DNA from: Asticcacaulis sp. EMRT-3
GTDB lineage: Bacteria; Pseudomonadota; Alphaproteobacteria; Caulobacterales; Caulobacteraceae
DNA: 64,000 nt
Direction: 5' to 3'
NCBI RefSeq assembly: GCF_030027245.1
Contig: NZ_JASERT010000001.1
Coordinates: forward strand, 1,261,001-1,325,000
The notes beneath the pieces are model-generated. The model made no database searches. It was not told the DNA's origin and saw only the letters and a list, made by a program, of their open reading frames with translations. Both the position numbers and the translations under genes were made by a program. Positions 16,805-26,355 of the stretch are shown here, one piece after another (positions within the stretch are counted from its first letter, which is position 1; the number at the start of each line of letters is the position of its first letter).

Positions 16805-16919
16805 TAGAGCAACGAGCGTTTAATTTGACTTACAAATTGAATGCGAGATGCGGAAAAATGTAAAATGGAGAGCGGGTTGCATTTCTTTGACCGATTCAAT
16901 CAGAATGCAAACCGCTCTA
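16805..16919. repeat. 115-bp TAGAGC-type dispersed repeat, copy 1
   Basis: It starts TAGAGCAACGAGCGTTTAAT and ends ACCGCTCTA, so the ends are inverted repeats. The same sequence with few changes, also exactly 115 bp, lies at 44262-44376 and, inverted, at 54332-54446. It has no coding capacity and looks like a non-autonomous element or MITE. Confidence 0.85.
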
Positions 16920-16933
16920 GCCGCCAGCTCCGC

Positions 16934-17887
16934 CTAACCCCCTTGGCGGCCAATCTGGTAAAAACGCTCGGCGCGCTGGGCCACAAGCTGGTCGGGTGTC
17001 AGGAAGCTCAAGGCGCGCAGTTCTTCTTCCAGCACATTGCCGAGCGTGCGGATCATCGTTTCAGGATCGGCATGGGCCCCGCCCGCCGGTTCCTCAACGA
17101 TACGGTCAACGATACCGAGCTTGAGCAGGTCGGGCGCGGTGATCTTCATGCGGTCGGCGGCTTCGCGTGAGCGCGCCCCGTCCTTCCACAGGATCGAGGC
17201 CGCGCCTTCGGGCGAGATCACGCTGTAGATCGAATGTTCGAGGATCAGGACGCGATTGGCGGCGGCCAGAGCGATGGCTCCGCCCGAACCACCCTCGCCC
17301 GTCACCGTGGCGATCATCGGCGTGCGCAGGGTCAGGCCTTTTTCGGTGGAGCGGGCAATCGCTTCAGCCTGGCCGCGTTCCTCGGCCCCGACGCCCGGAT
17401 AGGCGCCCATCGTATCGACCAGGGTGAGCACAGGCAGGCCGAACTGTTCGGCCATTTCCATCAGGCGCACCGCCTTGCGATAGCCTTCGGGGCGGGCCAT
17501 AGCGAAATTGTGCTTGAGGCGGGTCGGCGTGTCATGGCCCTTTTCATGGCCCATCACCACCACCGGCTGACCGCGGAAACGACCCAGTCCGCCGACAATG
17601 GCCTGATCGTCGCCGAATTTGCGATCCCCGCGCAGCTCAACGAAATCCTCGATCAGACCGCCAATATAATCCACCAGATGCGGGCGCTCAGGGTGGCGCG
17701 CCACCAGGGTCTTTTGCCAGGGTTCAAGCTGGGAATAGGTGTCGCGGCGCAGCGATTCGGCGCGCTTGCGTAAGCCCACCAGTTCCTTGTCGAGATTGCC
17801 GCCACCCGACTCAGACAGGGCCGACAGCTCTTCGATCTTGGCTTCCAGGTCCGCGATGGGACGCTCAAATTCCAGATAGTGTCGCAT
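16934..17887 (-). CDS. accA: Acetyl-CoA carboxylase carboxyltransferase subunit alpha
   Basis: A 317-residue subunit that, with AccD, moves the carboxyl group from biotin to acetyl-CoA in the first step of fatty acid synthesis. MRHYLEFERPIADLEAKIEEL is the usual N-terminus; an open frame continues 77 codons further upstream but does not resemble the family. Key segments are GGLGRFRGQPVVVMGHEKG, DTMGAYPGVGAEERGQAEAIA and GEGGSGGAIALAAANRVLILEHSIYSVISPEG, which form the crotonase-fold active site. It lies alone between repeats and the vapBC pair. Confidence 0.95.
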   Translation of the reverse strand: MRHYLEFERPIADLEAKIEELSALSESGGGNLDKELVGLRKRAESLRRDTYSQLEPWQKTLVARHPERPHLVDYIGGLIEDFVELRGDRKFGDDQAIVGGLGRFRGQPVVVMGHEKGHDTPTRLKHNFAMARPEGYRKAVRLMEMAEQFGLPVLTLVDTMGAYPGVGAEERGQAEAIARSTEKGLTLRTPMIATVTGEGGSGGAIALAAANRVLILEHSIYSVISPEGAASILWKDGARSREAADRMKITAPDLLKLGIVDRIVEEPAGGAHADPETMIRTLGNVLEEELRALSFLTPDQLVAQRAERFYQIGRQGG

Positions 17888-17975
17888 GGATCGGTTCCGA
17901 ACAGCCTTTGCAAAGGGGGGAGATGTAAGGGAGTTGGGCTTTAACAGCAAGCCCCCGCGCATGAAAGCGTATTTT

Positions 17976-18341
17976 TCAGATGCCTGCGGCAACGCCAACA
18001 TGCACAGCGGCGGTGTGAAGGCGGCGGTCAAAAGTCCATAATCGGGCGTCAGGCGTAAGAGCGGCGGCGGCCAGAAGATGCGCGTCCACCCAGCCGATGC
18101 CCCGCCCCGACAGATCATGACGCGCTATAAAGCCCAGCACTTCATCATCAGCGGCACAGATAGCCTGAGGCAGGTTTTTCAGGAGATGCAGAACCGGACT
18201 GTCCGGCTTCAGGCCGCCCAGCGCCAGTTCGCCGACGACAAACGGGTGGCATAAAACCTGCGACCGCTCCAGCCAATGCGCCAGCCGGGGCTCACCCTGA
18301 CGTAAATATTCGACCCAGACGGATGTATCAGCCAGGATCAC
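17976..18341 (-). CDS. vapC: VapC-type PIN-domain toxin
   Basis: The 121-residue protein is a PIN-domain ribonuclease. Acidic residues of the active site are seen in LADTSVWVEYL, in VVGELALGG, and in GIGWVDAHLLAAAAL. It begins with GTG at 18341, overlapping the antitoxin stop (GTGA), so the two are translationally coupled. VapC toxins cleave specific RNAs when the antitoxin is degraded. All PIN motifs look intact. The pair sits between housekeeping genes accA and xerD. Confidence 0.87.
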   Translation of the reverse strand: MILADTSVWVEYLRQGEPRLAHWLERSQVLCHPFVVGELALGGLKPDSPVLHLLKNLPQAICAADDEVLGFIARHDLSGRGIGWVDAHLLAAAALTPDARLWTFDRRLHTAAVHVGVAAGI

Positions 18342-18541
18342 AGGCTGGCGTCCGCCGGTCGGCGGCGTGGCGCAGCAAAGACATCAGGCTCGCTGCCGCC
18401 CAGCCGCGCCAGCCGACGGGCGCTTTCACGCTCAATCAGGGCCGTCAGGGCTTCCCGGACAAGCACCGTCTTTTCCGATACACCCGTCAGGATTGTCGCT
18501 TCGTTCAGAAGAGCATCATCCAAAGCCAGTGTCGTGCGCAT
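18338..18541 (-). CDS. vapB: VapB-type antitoxin, ribbon-helix-helix like
   Basis: A 67-residue protein, MRTTLALDDALLNEATILTG, of the VapB/MetJ-Arc type with the N-terminal strand and two helices that bind DNA (TGVSEKTVLVREALTALIERE). The C-terminal tail (PDVFAAPRRRPADASL) would bind and block the toxin. I start at the ATG preceded by GGAA; a GTG at 18553 is an alternative. It overlaps vapC by four bases. The pair is likely autoregulated through the inverted repeat at 18573-18596. Confidence 0.82.
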   Translation of the reverse strand: MRTTLALDDALLNEATILTGVSEKTVLVREALTALIERESARRLARLGGSEPDVFAAPRRRPADASL

Positions 18542-18572
18542 TGCCAGTTCCACGCCTTAAAAAATCTTCACG

Positions 18573-18596
18573 CATCAAATATAGCATCATTTGATG
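18573..18596. promoter_or_regulatory. Inverted repeat upstream of vapBC
   Basis: CATCAAAT (18573-18580) and ATTTGATG (18589-18596) are a perfect inverted repeat 32 bases upstream of the antitoxin start, just after the xerD stop. It fits an operator for VapB; it could also act as a weak terminator of xerD. Confidence 0.5.
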
Positions 18597-18598
18597 TC

Positions 18599-19513
18599 TT
18601 ATTCAATGCGTCCTTTCGCCAGCGGATGATGGCTTTCCACCACGTCGCGCAGGCGCTCAGAGGCGACATGGGTATATATCTGGGTGGTGGAAATATCGGC
18701 ATGGCCCAGCAGGGTCTGGACGGTGCGCAGATCGGCCCCGCCTTCGAGCAGATGGGTGGCGAAGGCATGTCGCAGCACATGCGGGCTGACGCGGGCCGGA
18801 TCCATACCGGCGTTCAACGCCGCCTCATCGAGCAACTGCCCCACCCGGCGGCGGGTCAGATGGCCCTCCTTGCCGCGTGAGGCGAACAGATACGGATTGG
18901 CCTTGTCGCCTTTGGGCAAAAAATGTGGGCGTATATCTATATAGGCGCGAATAGCCAGACGCGCCGAAGGATTAAGCGGCACCAGCCGTTCCACCCCGCC
19001 CTTGCCCTTGATGATCAGATAGGCCGGATCACGCGCCACCGCATCAAGCCGCAGGCCGACCAGTTCCGAAATCCGCATCCCCGACGCATAGGCCATTTCG
19101 ATCAGGCATTCCAAGCGCAGCCCCTGCTGCGGGTCTTTGGCTTCGGTGGCCCGGATCAGGGCATCGACCTCAGCGCGTGACAAGACCTTGGGCAGGCTGC
19201 GGCCTTTGCGGGCGGCGGCGATCTTGCGGCTGGGATCGGCGGTGATCAGGTTTTCGCTCATGCAAAACCGATAAAACTGACGGATGGCCGAGCGTTTGCG
19301 CAACAGGGAAGAGGCCGCCAGACCGCGTTCTTCGAGCGTGGCGAAATAGCGCGCCAGATCGGCTTCGCTTAAGCCCAGCAGACCCGCCTCAGTCACCTTC
19401 AGCGTGTCGGCCAGATCACTCAGGTCGCGGCCATAGGCCTCCAGCGTCAGGCGCGCGGCATTGCGCTCGACGGCCAGCATGTTCAGAAAAGGCTGTATGG
19501 GATCGAATTTCAT
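18599..19513 (-). CDS. xerD: Tyrosine recombinase XerD
   Basis: The 304-residue recombinase resolves chromosome dimers at dif together with XerC. The N-terminal SAM-like domain (FLNMLAVERNAARLTLEAYGRDL) is followed by the catalytic domain. The active-site set is visible: Arg in YASGMRISELVGLR, Lys in IIKGKGGVERLVPL, HVLRHAFATHLL (His-x-x-Arg), His in LLGHADISTTQ and the nucleophile Tyr in IYTHV. The short linker and the HHPL ending fit XerD better than XerC or phage integrases. It is divergent from aroK. Confidence 0.92.
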   Translation of the reverse strand: MKFDPIQPFLNMLAVERNAARLTLEAYGRDLSDLADTLKVTEAGLLGLSEADLARYFATLEERGLAASSLLRKRSAIRQFYRFCMSENLITADPSRKIAAARKGRSLPKVLSRAEVDALIRATEAKDPQQGLRLECLIEMAYASGMRISELVGLRLDAVARDPAYLIIKGKGGVERLVPLNPSARLAIRAYIDIRPHFLPKGDKANPYLFASRGKEGHLTRRRVGQLLDEAALNAGMDPARVSPHVLRHAFATHLLEGGADLRTVQTLLGHADISTTQIYTHVASERLRDVVESHHPLAKGRIE

Positions 19514-19619
19514 GATGTCCTCAAAGCATATACTGGCAAAGTGCCCCTAACATCGTGTAAAGTTACGCCATGAAACCCATTTCTTCGCTCCGCGCCCTTT
19601 GCGGCCAGTACAGGCCCGC

Positions 19620-20207
19620 ATGACCACCGCATCCGAACCCGCCCTTCATCGTCCTGGCTTCACCCTGCCGAAAACCGTCGCTCTGGTGGGGCTGATGGGC
19701 GTGGGCAAGACCACGATCGGACGCCGCCTGTCCGAGCAGTTCGGCCTGCCCTTCGTCGATGCCGACGAAGAAATCGAAAAGGCCGCCGGTCAGACGATTC
19801 CTGAAATCTTCGCCCAACATGGCGAAGCCTATTTCCGCGAAGGCGAACAGCGCGTCATCGCCCGCCTGCTCGACGATCCGGTGCAGATCCTCGCCACCGG
19901 CGGCGGTGCCATGACCCACGCCAAGACGCGCGACAAGCTGAAGGACAAGGCCATTACCCTGTGGCTGAAAACCGATCTGAAGGTGCTGGCGCGCCGCATC
20001 GCCAATCGCCCGCACCGCCCGCTTCTGCGTGACCGCGACCCGATGGATGTGCTGAAAGAGCACGTCAGGGCGCGCTATCCGCTGTATGAACAGGCCGACA
20101 TCATCGTCGAAACCGGCGATCAGTCCCATACCCGCGCCCTCGAACTCGTGATCGAAGCCTTGCGTGCCCATATCCAGACCCAAGACCACCGGAAACCTGC
20201 CCCATGA
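19620..20207 (+). CDS. aroK: Shikimate kinase
   Basis: It phosphorylates shikimate in the aromatic amino-acid pathway. Walker A is [14 protein letters not shown]. The shikimate site shows [20 protein letters not shown] and FREGEQRVI, with GGGAMT and [11 protein letters not shown] also conserved. I start at MTTASEP; an ATG at 19599 in the same frame would add seven residues and cannot be excluded. The gene overlaps aroB by four bases (ATGA), the common aroK-aroB operon. Confidence 0.95.
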   Translation: MTTASEPALHRPGFTLPKTVALVGLMGVGKTTIGRRLSEQFGLPFVDADEEIEKAAGQTIPEIFAQHGEAYFREGEQRVIARLLDDPVQILATGGGAMTHAKTRDKLKDKAITLWLKTDLKVLARRIANRPHRPLLRDRDPMDVLKEHVRARYPLYEQADIIVETGDQSHTRALELVIEALRAHIQTQDHRKPAP

Positions 20208-21361
20208 CCACCGATTACCGCCGCATCCCCGTTTCCGGCGAAGGCTTCAAACCCTATGACGTGATCGTCGGTCAGGGCCTGCTGAGCGAGGCCGAAACCT
20301 GGGTCGGGCCCTTCCTCACCAATAAGCGCGTGGTCATGGTCACCGACAGCAACGTCGGGCCGCTGCACGCGCAAGGTATCCTCAAGCAGTTCGAGGCGGC
20401 GGGCCACAAGACGCACCTGATCACCGTACCCGCCGGTGAAACCTCGAAATCGTTCGACGGGCTGAAATACGTCATCGACGCCATGATCGATTGCGGCCTT
20501 GACCGCAAGGATGTGGTGATCGCGCTGGGCGGCGGCGTAATCGGCGACCTGACCGGCTTTGCCTGCGCCATCTATATGCGCGGCATAGATTTCATCCAGA
20601 TGCCGACCTCGGTACTGGCCCAGGTCGATTCGTCGGTGGGCGGCAAAACGGCCATCGACCACGAGCGCGGCAAGAATCTGATCGGCAGCTTCTGGCAGCC
20701 ACGGCTTGTCCTGTGCGATCTCGACGTGCTGAAAACCCTGCCGGTGCGCGAAATCCGCTGCGGTTATGCCGAGATCATCAAATATGGCCTGCTCGGCGAC
20801 CGCGACTTCTTTACGTGGCTGGAGGCCAATGACGACAAGGTGCTGGCGCTCGAACCCGACGCCCTGCTCCACGCCATCGGACGCAGCGTTGAGATGAAGG
20901 CCGAGATCGTGGCTCAGGATGAGCGCGAAGGCGGTGTGCGCGCCCTGCTCAATCTCGGCCACACCTTCGGCCATGCCCTCGAAGCCGAGGTGGGTTTTGG
21001 TGACCAGCTCCTGCACGGCGAGGCCGTGGCCATCGGCATGTGTCAGGCCTTCCGCTACAGCGCGCTGACCGGTGAATGCACCGAGACGGAGGAAGAACGC
21101 GCCGTGCGTGCCATCGCCCACGCTGGCCTGCCAACCAAAATGAGCGACATCCTCTGGCAGGATGGCCGCAATACGCCTTTCAATGCCGCGCGCCTGCTTG
21201 ACCATATGGGCCATGATAAAAAAGCCGAGGGCGGCGACCTGACCTTTGTGCTGGTGCGCGGGATCGGCCGCGCCTTCGTGGCGAAAAAGGTCGCGCGCGC
21301 CGCCATCTGCGACTTTCTGATCATGGACGGCGCGCAACTGAATGAAGATCAGTCATGCTGA
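20204..21361 (+). CDS. aroB: 3-dehydroquinate synthase
   Basis: A 385-residue NAD- and zinc-dependent enzyme that makes 3-dehydroquinate from DAHP, the second step of the shikimate pathway. The nucleotide region has [19 protein letters not shown], the substrate region [19 protein letters not shown]. The metal ligands are in [22 protein letters not shown] and [11 protein letters not shown]. It ends inside a strong inverted repeat. Start is fixed by the overlap with aroK. Confidence 0.96.
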   Translation: MTTDYRRIPVSGEGFKPYDVIVGQGLLSEAETWVGPFLTNKRVVMVTDSNVGPLHAQGILKQFEAAGHKTHLITVPAGETSKSFDGLKYVIDAMIDCGLDRKDVVIALGGGVIGDLTGFACAIYMRGIDFIQMPTSVLAQVDSSVGGKTAIDHERGKNLIGSFWQPRLVLCDLDVLKTLPVREIRCGYAEIIKYGLLGDRDFFTWLEANDDKVLALEPDALLHAIGRSVEMKAEIVAQDEREGGVRALLNLGHTFGHALEAEVGFGDQLLHGEAVAIGMCQAFRYSALTGECTETEEERAVRAIAHAGLPTKMSDILWQDGRNTPFNAARLLDHMGHDKKAEGGDLTFVLVRGIGRAFVAKKVARAAICDFLIMDGAQLNEDQSC

Positions 21362-21374
21362 TCCTCATTCAGTT
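21336..21374 (+). terminator. Hairpin over the aroB stop codon
   Basis: AACTGAATGAAGATCAG (21336-21352) pairs with CTGATCCTCATTCAGTT (21358-21374), 16 of 17 pairs, around a 5-base loop. The aroB stop TGA is at 21359-21361. No T-run follows, so it may stabilise the message or attenuate transcription into the next gene rather than end it. Confidence 0.6.
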
Positions 21375-21443
21375 GCCCTTACTTTTGAAGTCGGGCGGGC
21401 AGTCGCCCTTGCCGAAACGAGTTTCGGAAAGCGAGAACCAGCC

Positions 21444-22733
21444 ATGCTGATCGGCACCCTGCTCGCCCTCGTCCCGATGCTGTTCGTCATCCTGGCGATT
21501 TCAGCCCTGTTCAGCGCTGGCGAAACCTCGCTGACCGCCGCCTCACGCGGGCGGATGCACCAGTTGGAGCGCGAAGGCAACCGCGCCGCCAAGCGCGTCA
21601 ATCGCCTGCTGTCCAATCAGGAGCGGATGATCGGCGCGATCCTGCTTTTGCAAAATGTGCTCAATATCGGCGCCTCGGCCATCGCTACCGTCTCGATCGA
21701 GCGCGCCATTCCCGGCGCGTGGGGCACCGCCATCTCCACCGCCATCATGACCGTGCTGGTGCTGGTCTTCGCCGAGGTTCTGCCGAAAACCCTGGCCATT
21801 ATGCGGCCCGACGACGTGGCGCGCTTCATGTCGCGCCCCGTCCTGTGGGCCGTGGTGCTGCTGGGGCCGATCATCAACGCTGTGCAGTGGTTCGTGCGCG
21901 GCACCTTGCGCCTGTTCGGCGTGCAATTGTCGATGGAGGTCGATGTGCTGGCGGCGCATGAGGAGATTCGCGGCGCGGTCGAATATCACCATGAGGAAGG
22001 CGCGGTCAAAAGCGACGACCGCAATATGTTCCGCGGCGTGCTCGATCTGGCCGATCTCGATGTCAGCCAGATCATGGTGCACCGCAAGTCGATCGACATG
22101 ATTGACGCCGGATTGCCGACCTCGGACATCATCGAGGCGGCCCTCAATTTCAGCCATACGCGCATCCCCCTTTATAAGGATAATACCGAAAACATCATCG
22201 GCATCCTGCACGCCCGCGACCTGATGGCGGCGGTGACCCGCGCCCACGGCCAGGTGGAAAAGGTCGATGTGATGGCGATTGCCCGCCAGCCGTGGTTCAT
22301 CCCCGATACCAGCAATCTGAAGGATCAGCTCGCCGCCTTCCTCAAGAAAAAGACCCACTTCGCCCTGGTGGTCGATGAATATGGCGCGCTTCAGGGACTG
22401 GTGACGCTGGAGGATATTCTGGAAGAAATCGTCGGCGAAATCGATGATGAGCACGATGCGGTCATGACCGCCATCCGTCGTCAGTCCGATGGTTCGATCC
22501 ATGTCGATGGCGACCTCGCCATCCGCGATCTCAACCGCTGTCTGGATTGGAACCTGCCCGACGAGGACGCCGTCACCGTGGCGGGCCTTGTCATCCACGA
22601 GGCGCGCACCATCCCTGAACCGGGCCAGACCTTCATCTTTTATGATCGCAAGTTCCAGATCATGCGCAAGCAGCGCAATCAGATCATGGCCATCAAGATC
22701 ACGCCCGTGCCGCGGATTCGTGACGAGGATTAG
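21444..22733 (+). CDS. CNNM-domain and CBS-pair membrane protein (CorC/HlyC family)
   Basis: A 429-residue membrane protein with an N-terminal CNNM/DUF21 domain of about four segments (LIGTLLALVPMLFVILAISALFSAGET is the first), then two CBS motifs (IMVHRKSIDMI..., HTRIPLYKDNTENIIGILHARDL and FALVVDEYGALQGLVTLEDILEEIVGEI). A C-terminal CorC_HlyC domain (HVDGDLAIRDLNRCLDWNLP) follows. The family is linked to magnesium or cobalt efflux; older names call it hemolysin. I start at MLIGTLL rather than an ATG at 21342 that overlaps aroB. A strong terminator follows. Confidence 0.87.
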   Translation: MLIGTLLALVPMLFVILAISALFSAGETSLTAASRGRMHQLEREGNRAAKRVNRLLSNQERMIGAILLLQNVLNIGASAIATVSIERAIPGAWGTAISTAIMTVLVLVFAEVLPKTLAIMRPDDVARFMSRPVLWAVVLLGPIINAVQWFVRGTLRLFGVQLSMEVDVLAAHEEIRGAVEYHHEEGAVKSDDRNMFRGVLDLADLDVSQIMVHRKSIDMIDAGLPTSDIIEAALNFSHTRIPLYKDNTENIIGILHARDLMAAVTRAHGQVEKVDVMAIARQPWFIPDTSNLKDQLAAFLKKKTHFALVVDEYGALQGLVTLEDILEEIVGEIDDEHDAVMTAIRRQSDGSIHVDGDLAIRDLNRCLDWNLPDEDAVTVAGLVIHEARTIPEPGQTFIFYDRKFQIMRKQRNQIMAIKITPVPRIRDED

Positions 22734-22760
22734 GCTGAAGCAGAATGACGCACAGCGCAC

Positions 22761-22802
22761 ATAACAAAAGCCCTCCGGCCAACACCGGAGGGCTTTTGTT
22801 AT
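22761..22802. terminator. Bidirectional terminator
   Basis: ATAACAAAAGCCCTCCGG and its exact complement form an 18-bp stem around CCAACA, with T-runs on both strands. It serves the CNNM gene from the left and the RND pump operon from the right. Confidence 0.93.
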
Positions 22803-22818
22803 GGTTTTGCAGCGGCTT

Positions 22819-25800
22819 TTACTCCGTCGGTTCTTCCTTGCCCTGGGCATGGAAGGCCGGGGAAATCCGCTTGCCGAAGAAGTTCGAAACCTGATCGACG
22901 ATGGTGTACATGACGGGGATGAACAAAAGCGACAAAAGCGTCGAGGTGATCAGACCGCCGATCACAGCCACGGCCATCGGCTGACGGAAGCTGTCATTGC
23001 CGACCGCCACCGGGATCATGCCCGCCCCCATCGCCACTGTGGTCATGACGATCGGACGGGCCCGTTTGCGCGCCGCATCCATCAGGGCTTCGGTGCGCGT
23101 CACACCCAGCTTCATCGACACCATAGCGTATTCGACCAGCAGGATCGAATTCTTGGCGGCAATACCGGTCAGCATGATCAGGCCGATATAGGCCGGCATA
23201 CTCAGGCTCAGGTGACAGGCGATCAGGCCGATAAAGGCACCGCCATAGCACAGAGGCAGGGCCATCATGATGGTGAAGGGGTGCGAGAAAGACCCGAACA
23301 GCAGCACCAGCACAATGTACATCAGGCCAATACCGGTGGCGATGGCGATGATGAAATTGGGCACCATCTCAACAAAGTCTTCGGTATTGGGGTTGATGAT
23401 CGTGTGGACGCCCGGAATCTGGCCCGCCGCGATCTTTTGCATGATCGGCAGGTTCTTGACGGCATTATCGGCAGGCCCCTGCGGCACGCCATTGAGGTCG
23501 GCCGAAATGGTGGTGACGCGCGTCCGGTCGATACGGTTGATCTGGATCGGGCCCGCGCCATAGGAGATGTCGGCCACCGCCGTCAGCGGCACCGAGGTGC
23601 CGTATTTGGTCGGCACCATCAGATTGGCGAGATTGTTGACATTATCGAGCGCATTGGCTTTCAGCAGGACGCGGATCGGAATCTGCCGGTCGCCATCATT
23701 ATATTTGGCCAGTACCTGATCGATGTCGCCCATCGTGGCCACGCGCGCCGCCGAGGAAATGGTGGCGGTGGAAACGCCCATCAGGGCCGCCTGATCGGGT
23801 TTCGGCGTGATTTCGATTTCCGGCCGCGTCAGATTATCGGCCGAACGCACATTGGTCAGTTGCGACAGTCCCATCATTTCACGTTGCAGTTCGGCCCCGG
23901 TCGAGGCCAGAAGCGGCGCGTTATCCGAGGCCACGATATAGGCCACGCCCGTGCCACCGCCGCCCTGATCGGAACCGAAGGAGGCGCGCACGCCAGGATA
24001 ATCGCGCAGCTTTTTCGAGAAGGCTTGCTCAAATTGCGCCTGAGAATCCTTGCGCTTGTCCTTTGGCACCAGATTGATGGTCATGGTCGCCGATTCCATG
24101 TTTTCCGAAGCATAGGTGGATACCACTTCGGGCATGGCGCGCAATTGTTTGCCGATCTTCATGACCACGGCGTCGGTTTCATCCAGCGTGGAGCCGGGCG
24201 GCAGGGAAATGCTCATCACCGACATGGAATTATCAGACGCCGGAATATTGTCCTGCGGCAGGGTGACGACCAGGGCAATCGAGCCGATAAAGAAGCAGGT
24301 GCCCATAATGACCACGGCCCAGCGCGCATTGAGATAGGAGGTTTTGAACCGCGTACACAGGAAGATGGCACCGGCGATCAGGATCACGGCGATCACGGCC
24401 ATGACCAGACCGGGTACGGCCATCGGATTGGGCGCGTGGGACGCCGCCGCCACAGCCGCCTTGACCGCTGCCTTGCCGTGCGGGGCCGCCGCCTTGGCCG
24501 CCGTCATCACCGGCCCGTTCATCATGAAGAAACCGCCCATACCGAACAGCAGGCCTAACAACAGACCCAGTTCGAGCGTCGCCCAGCGCGTTTTCATATA
24601 GGTCTGGCGCGCCAGCAAGGCCAAAAGACCGAACACCACCACCGCGACAACCGCAATGATGCCCGGCACCAGCGCGCTGCGGGCGGCGGCGAGAATGCCG
24701 AAGACCAGCCCGATAACAATGCCATGAAACAGCAGGGCCGAGCGCCATTTGACATGGCCCGACAGGCACCAGTGCAGCAGCTTCTGATAGCCGTCCATCC
24801 AGAACGGCTTGTCGTGGTCGTGCTTGACATCGTTGCGCAGCAGATAGGCGCCCATCAGCGGCGTCAGCGTGCGCGCCACCACCAGCGAGAAGAAGACGCT
24901 GACGCAGGAGGCAATGGCGAAACTCTTGAAGAACTGACCGACAATGCCCGGCATAAAGCCGGTGGGGGCAAACACGGCGATCAGGGTGGCGGTGGTCGCC
25001 ACCACGGCCAGGCCGATTTCGTCGGCGGCCTCAATCGCCGCCGGATAGGGTTTCTTGCCCTCGCGCATGTGACGCACGATGTTTTCGATTTCGACGATGG
25101 CGTCATCGACCAGAATACCGATGGTCAGGGACAGGGCCAGCAGGGTCACGATATTGAACGACTGGTTGAGCACGCTCATCACATAGAAGGTGGGCAGAAG
25201 CGACATCGGCATGGCCACGGCCGAAACCAGGGTGGCGCGCCAGTCACGCAGGAACAGGAACACCACGGCCACGGCCAGCAGCGCGCCTATCACCAGCGCC
25301 TCCATCGACGAATCGAAGCTGCGATTGACCTCATTGACCGACGACGCCACCTCCTCGATCTGGACGTGCGGATTTTCGGCGCGCAGTTTGGCGATGGCGG
25401 CGCGCACCCCTTCGGCCACGCCCTTTTCCGAGGTGCCGCGCGTGCGTTCGATCGAGAAACCGACCACCTCATTGCCATTATAACGGGCGCGAGTGCGCGG
25501 CTCCGACCAGGTGTCGGTCACCGTGCCGAGATCGCCGAGCCGCACGGTCTGACCGCTGGCCAGAGTAATGCGCATATCGGATAACTGAGCGATGCTGTCG
25601 GCACCGCCCAGCGTGCGGATGGTTTGCTCCGACGTGCCGGCATTGAAGCGACCGCCCGGCATATTGACGTTGAAATTGCGCAACTGACTGGAAATATCGC
25701 TGGCCGTCGCGCCCAGCGCCGCCAGCTTGGCCGGATCGAGTTCGACGCGGATTTCGCGGTCAACGCCGCCATTGCGCGTCAGGGATGACACGCCCTTGAC

Positions 25801-26352
25801 CGCCAGAGCCTTCTTGGCGACATCATTATCGACGTACCAGCTCAGATCTTCCGGCGACATATTATCGGCGCGGATCACATAGGTCAGCAGCGGTTGGCCC
25901 TGCGCATTATCGACGCGCGACACAATCGGATCCTGCACATCGCCCGGCAGGTTGGAGCGCACGCTGGCCACCGCATTACGCACATCATTGGTAGCCTTTT
26001 CCAGATCAACATCAAGCTGGAAGGTCACCATAGTGGTGGAGACACCCTCATTGACGAAAGACTGGATATGGCGCACCCCGCCGAGCCCCGACACCGAATC
26101 CTCGATGATGCGTGTCACCTGGTTTTGCAGTTCTTCAGGCGCAGCGCCCGAACGCACCACCGTGACCACGACAATCGGAAAATCAATGTCGGGCCAGTTA
26201 TTGACGCGCAGGGACTGGAAACCCATGATGCCGGCAATGGTCATCACCAGGAAGAAAACCACGGTCGGGATCGGATTGCGGATCGACCACGACGAAATCT
26301 GAAAGCCGCCCGAACCGGGACGCGGCGTCTGGGAACCGGAAGCGCTCGACAT
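22819..26352 (-). CDS. RND-type efflux pump inner-membrane protein with extra membrane segments
   Basis: The 1177-residue protein is an AcrB/HAE1-like proton-driven pump. TM1 (IPTVVFFLVMTIAGIMGF), the porter domain (NWPDIDFPIVVV, GVRHIQSFVNEG) and the TM4 charge pair (LTIGILVDDAIVEIENIV) are typical. After TM6 there is an unusual insert at about residues 535-690: some four additional hydrophobic helices before canonical TM7 (RWAVVIMGTCFFIGSIALVV). Three segments, HVKWRSALLFHG, YMKTRWATLELG and YLNARWAVVIMG, resemble each other, as if the TM7 start had been duplicated. Normal length is 1030-1050. It is preceded three bases upstream by its adaptor gene and works in an envelope-spanning complex; substrates cannot be told. 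Confidence 0.93.
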   Translation of the reverse strand: MSSASGSQTPRPGSGGFQISSWSIRNPIPTVVFFLVMTIAGIMGFQSLRVNNWPDIDFPIVVVTVVRSGAAPEELQNQVTRIIEDSVSGLGGVRHIQSFVNEGVSTTMVTFQLDVDLEKATNDVRNAVASVRSNLPGDVQDPIVSRVDNAQGQPLLTYVIRADNMSPEDLSWYVDNDVAKKALAVKGVSSLTRNGGVDREIRVELDPAKLAALGATASDISSQLRNFNVNMPGGRFNAGTSEQTIRTLGGADSIAQLSDMRITLASGQTVRLGDLGTVTDTWSEPRTRARYNGNEVVGFSIERTRGTSEKGVAEGVRAAIAKLRAENPHVQIEEVASSVNEVNRSFDSSMEALVIGALLAVAVVFLFLRDWRATLVSAVAMPMSLLPTFYVMSVLNQSFNIVTLLALSLTIGILVDDAIVEIENIVRHMREGKKPYPAAIEAADEIGLAVVATTATLIAVFAPTGFMPGIVGQFFKSFAIASCVSVFFSLVVARTLTPLMGAYLLRNDVKHDHDKPFWMDGYQKLLHWCLSGHVKWRSALLFHGIVIGLVFGILAAARSALVPGIIAVVAVVVFGLLALLARQTYMKTRWATLELGLLLGLLFGMGGFFMMNGPVMTAAKAAAPHGKAAVKAAVAAASHAPNPMAVPGLVMAVIAVILIAGAIFLCTRFKTSYLNARWAVVIMGTCFFIGSIALVVTLPQDNIPASDNSMSVMSISLPPGSTLDETDAVVMKIGKQLRAMPEVVSTYASENMESATMTINLVPKDKRKDSQAQFEQAFSKKLRDYPGVRASFGSDQGGGGTGVAYIVASDNAPLLASTGAELQREMMGLSQLTNVRSADNLTRPEIEITPKPDQAALMGVSTATISSAARVATMGDIDQVLAKYNDGDRQIPIRVLLKANALDNVNNLANLMVPTKYGTSVPLTAVADISYGAGPIQINRIDRTRVTTISADLNGVPQGPADNAVKNLPIMQKIAAGQIPGVHTIINPNTEDFVEMVPNFIIAIATGIGLMYIVLVLLFGSFSHPFTIMMALPLCYGGAFIGLIACHLSLSMPAYIGLIMLTGIAAKNSILLVEYAMVSMKLGVTRTEALMDAARKRARPIVMTTVAMGAGMIPVAVGNDSFRQPMAVAVIGGLITSTLLSLLFIPVMYTIVDQVSNFFGKRISPAFHAQGKEEPTE

Positions 26353-26355
26353 GGC

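Noticed and set aside
22801..24558. 585-codon open frame opposite the RND pump
   Set aside because: His-, Arg- and Gln-rich product typical of a shadow frame at high GC; the pump on the other strand is certain.
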